From NCBI RefSeq assembly GCF_013374095.1, contig NZ_AP022672.1, positions 682,001 to 746,000 of the forward strand: DNA of 64,000 bases. The letters are read 5' to 3'. The stretch comes from Sphingomonas sp. HMP6. GTDB lineage: Bacteria; Pseudomonadota; Alphaproteobacteria; Sphingomonadales; Sphingomonadaceae. This document shows, piece after piece, positions 61,819-64,000 of this stretch. Position 1 is the stretch's first letter. Every line of letters starts with the position of its first letter. Under the pieces are notes generated by a model. The model did no database searches and was not told where the DNA came from. It was given only the letters and a program-made list of their open reading frames with translations. A program made the translations under genes and the position numbers.

Positions 61819-62294
61819 GTGCGCTTGGCGACGGCCGGCGGATCGTTCGGGACGATCTGACGCATCCGGATGTGGTCGCGTTGGTTGAATTGCATTTGCG
61901 CGCCGCATTCGAGAATTCGCCGCCGGGCGCGGTGTTCGCGCTCGATCTGAGCGGGTTGCGCGCGGCTGATGTGACGTTGTGGACTTTGTGGGAGGGCGCG
62001 GCGCTGCTCGGGATGGGGGCGTTGAAGCAGCTCGATCCGGGGCATGGCGAGTTGAAATCGATGCGGACTGCGCCCGCGCATGTGCGGCGGGGCGTTGCGC
62101 GGGCGATGCTGGACCATCTGATCGCCGAGGCGCGCGGGCGGGGGTATCGGCGGGTGAGTCTGGAGACCGGGTCTAACGCGCCGTTTGCGCCTGCGCGGGC
62201 GTTGTATGCGGGGGCGGGGTTTGTGGCGTGTGGGCCGTTTGCGGGGTACGTCGATACCGCGTTTAGTCGGTACTATCGGTTGGATTTACCTTAA
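61815..62294 (+). CDS. GNAT-family N-acetyltransferase
   Basis: A 159-residue GNAT protein starting at TTG 61815, which overlaps the upstream stop as TTGA. The acetyl-CoA site is VRRGVARAMLDHLIAEARGR, and the C-terminus has LETGSNAPFAPARALYAGAG and FVACGPFAGY, as in YjdJ/PhnO-like proteins. The substrate is unknown. It is followed by a long palindromic repeat. Confidence 0.85.
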   Translation: MSALGDGRRIVRDDLTHPDVVALVELHLRAAFENSPPGAVFALDLSGLRAADVTLWTLWEGAALLGMGALKQLDPGHGELKSMRTAPAHVRRGVARAMLDHLIAEARGRGYRRVSLETGSNAPFAPARALYAGAGFVACGPFAGYVDTAFSRYYRLDLP

Positions 62295-62295
62295 A

Positions 62296-62442
62296 TCCTC
62301 CCCGGGACGGGGAGGGGGACCATTCGGCATCTTCTGCCGAATGGTGGAGGGGTAGCCATGAGCGCTGCGCTTCGTAACTACCCCTCCACCACCAGCCTGA
62401 AGAAGGCTGGCGGTCCCCCTCCCCCAGCGAGCTGGGGGAGGA
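62296..62442. repeat. 148-base palindromic repeat with GGGGGAGG ends
   Basis: It starts TCCTCCCCGGGACGGGGAGG and ends CCCCCAGCGAGCTGGGGGAG, with CATTCGGCATCTTCTGCCGA and ACTACCCCTCCACC between. Several nested hairpins can form (CCATTCGGCA/TGCCGAATGG around TCTTC). It ends the GNAT gene and precedes the convergent thiolase. It is a distinct family from the GACAAGCTCAG repeats. Confidence 0.8.
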
Positions 62443-62448
62443 ATTAAG

Positions 62449-63636
62449 TCAGTTCATCAATTCCACTGCGACCGCGGTCGCTTCGCCGCCGCCGATGCAG
62501 AGCGAGGCGAGGCCGCGCTTTTGGTCGTGGGTTTGTAGGGCAGACAGCAGCGTTGCGAGGATGCGGGCGCCGCTCGCGCCGATCGGGTGGCCGAGCGCGC
62601 AGGCACCGCCGTTCACGTTGATCCTGTCATGCGCGATGTCGAGATCGCGCATTGCGATCATCGCGACGACCGCGAAGGCTTCGTTGACCTCGAACAGATC
62701 GACATCCTTGGCCGACCAGCCTGCACGCTCGAGCGCCTTGCGCATCGCGAAGACGGGCGCGGTGGTGAAGAGCGATGGGGCGTGCGCGTGCGCCGCTTGC
62801 GCCACGATCCGCGCGATGGGGGTGAGACCGAGCTTTTCGGCGACGCTCGCGCGCGTCATCACCAACGCGGCGGCACCGTCCGAGATGGACGAGGCGTTGG
62901 CGGCGGTGATCGTGCCGTCCTTCGAGAAAGCGGGTTTCAGCGTCGGGATCTTGGCGACGTCGCCCTTTGCGGGTTGCTCGTCGAGGCTGACGGTGGTCGG
63001 GCCTTTGCGGCCGGCCACTTCGACCGCGACGATCTCGCGGTCGAATGCACCGGAGGTCTGCGCGCGTTGCGCGCGGTGGAGCGATTCGATCGCGTAATCG
63101 TCCATCTGGCCGCGGGTGAATTGATAGACGGCGGCGGTGTCCTCGGCGAAATTGCCCATCAATTTGCCGGGTTCATAGGCATCTTCGAGCCCGTCGAGAT
63201 ACATGTGATCCTTCAACACATCATGCCCGATCCGCGCGCCGCCGCGGTGGCGCAGCGAGAGGTAGGGCGCGTTGGTCATGCTCTCCATCCCGCCCGCGAT
63301 CAGCAAATCGGCCGAACCGGCAGCGAGCGCATCGGCGGCGAGCATCGTCGCCATCATGCCCGATCCGCACATCTTGTTGACGGTCGTCGCCTCGATATGC
63401 TGGCCGAGGCCGGCCTTGAGTGCGGCCTGACGCGCCGGGGCCTGGCCAAGGCCGGCGGCGAGCACGCAGCCCATATAGATCCGTTCGATCGCATCGCTCG
63501 ACAGGCCCGCGCGCGCGACCGCGCCGCCAACCGCAGCTGCGCCCAACTCGGTCGCGGTCGCGCCGGTCAGCGCGCCTTGGAACGACCCCATCGGGGTGCG
63601 GGCATACGAAACGATGACGACGGGATCGGTGGACAT
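62449..63636 (-). CDS. Acetyl-CoA C-acetyltransferase (thiolase)
   Basis: A 395-residue thiolase with both catalytic cysteines: Cys90 in NKMCGSGM, and the C-terminal CIGGGEATAVAVE; the His motif is GGACALGHPIGASGAR. It condenses two acetyl-CoA or cleaves acetoacetyl-CoA, in PHB synthesis or beta-oxidation. The PhaA/AtoB subtype cannot be decided. The window also has an SDR of the beta-oxidation type, far away. Confidence 0.95.
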   Translation of the reverse strand: MSTDPVVIVSYARTPMGSFQGALTGATATELGAAAVGGAVARAGLSSDAIERIYMGCVLAAGLGQAPARQAALKAGLGQHIEATTVNKMCGSGMMATMLAADALAAGSADLLIAGGMESMTNAPYLSLRHRGGARIGHDVLKDHMYLDGLEDAYEPGKLMGNFAEDTAAVYQFTRGQMDDYAIESLHRAQRAQTSGAFDREIVAVEVAGRKGPTTVSLDEQPAKGDVAKIPTLKPAFSKDGTITAANASSISDGAAALVMTRASVAEKLGLTPIARIVAQAAHAHAPSLFTTAPVFAMRKALERAGWSAKDVDLFEVNEAFAVVAMIAMRDLDIAHDRINVNGGACALGHPIGASGARILATLLSALQTHDQKRGLASLCIGGGEATAVAVELMN

Positions 63637-63722
63637 TGTGGGCCTTTCGCGGCGGATGTGCCCGCGATCTAGGACAGCCGATCCCGGATTACAAACCCGC
63701 GCGCAACGCTTAAGGCGCTGTG

Positions 63723-64000
63723 ATGCCCGACCTTGCGACAGCGACGATCCTTTGGCCGGTGCTGCTCGGCGGGCTGGGCGCGGTGGCGGGCAGTTTTCTG
63801 GCGACGCTGGTGATCCGCTGGCCGCACGAGCATTCCGTGCTCCACGGGCGGTCGCAGTGCGATGCGTGTCATGCGCCGCTGGGTGCGCGCGATCTGGTGC
63901 CGCTGTTGAGTGCTGCCGTGACGCGCGGGCTGTGCCGGGTGTGCGGCGCGCGGATCGACCCGCGCCACTGGCAGATCGAGCTTGGCTGTGTGTTCGTCGG
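63723..64000 (+). CDS. Prepilin peptidase (N-terminal part; runs off the window)
   Basis: The first ~92 residues are in view. They show a hydrophobic start (ILWPVLLGGLGAVAGSFLATLVIRWP), then HSVLHGRSQCDACHAPLGARD and RGLCRVCGARIDPRHWQIEL, the Cys-x2-Cys pairs of the DiS_P_DiS zinc domain that distinguishes PilD/GspO leader peptidases. It would process type IV pilin or type II secretion prepilins. The rest, including the aspartyl protease sites, lies beyond the window. Confidence 0.9.
   Translation, partial: MPDLATATILWPVLLGGLGAVAGSFLATLVIRWPHEHSVLHGRSQCDACHAPLGARDLVPLLSAAVTRGLCRVCGARIDPRHWQIELGCVFV

Overview
The window is a high-GC stretch of chromosome from an alphaproteobacterium, most likely Sphingomonas or a close sphingomonad. 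The pointers are the tsaE-amgK-murU-addB-addA-trxA order, an Fo-only ATP synthase operon with b and b' subunits, a DUF2794 protein, a pstA with a long N-terminal extension, many small Ala/Pro-rich exported proteins, and dispersed palindromic repeats with GACAAGCTCAG-type arms. Almost everything is housekeeping DNA packed into short operons. I saw no rRNA, tRNA, CRISPR array or prophage.

Layout, left half. 1-8.8 kb: end of tsaE, the peptidoglycan-recycling pair amgK-murU, the AddAB recombination nuclease and thioredoxin. 8.9-14.5 kb: an exported protein, argJ, a small membrane protein, an LplT-like transporter, pgsA, moaD-moaE and a fasciclin protein. 14.6-16.8 kb: a peroxide-defence module, oxyR divergent from ahpC-ahpD. 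16.8-21.4 kb: a TSUP transporter divergent from cysE, DUF2794, a membrane protein and an SDR. 21.5-28.7 kb: a complete phosphate-starvation operon phoR-pstSCAB-phoU-phoB, with a three-unit Pho box in front of pstS. 28.9-31.5 kb: an unusual cassette of a secreted protein, a PqqD-like protein, an HprK-like kinase and a nucleotidyltransferase.

Layout, right half. 31.5-37.1 kb: gph, glmU, a VapBC pair, glmS and a ROK sugar kinase, which together feed UDP-GlcNAc synthesis. 37.2-41 kb: a REC-GGDEF-EAL regulator overlapping a CHASE4-like sensor kinase. 41.3-46 kb: a hypothetical gene, a metalloprotease-like protein, a copper chaperone and dnaK-dnaJ behind an RpoH-type promoter. 46.1-49.9 kb: a GT-C-like membrane enzyme, purB and an EF-hand protein. 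49.87-51.5 kb: an intact IS1380-family element with inverted repeats and a 4-bp target duplication, lying exactly between the EF-hand gene and its terminator. 51.7-55 kb: radC and atpIBEF'F. 55-64 kb: uvrC, a second VapBC pair, an AT-richer RusA-like gene, a duplicated gene fragment, a hydroxyacid dehydrogenase, an SH3 protein, a GNAT enzyme, a thiolase and the start of a prepilin peptidase.

The most interesting part is the 28.9-31.5 kb cassette. Its PqqD-like, HprK-like and nucleotidyltransferase families are the kind that accompany peptide-modification (lasso-type) clusters, yet no cyclase, leader peptidase or recognisable short precursor lies beside them, and a Tat-exported two-cysteine protein leads the group. 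Other points worth a second look are the stand-alone RusA-like nuclease, the IS insertion that splits a gene from its terminator, the toxin-antitoxin wedge between glmU and glmS, and several regulatory palindromes.
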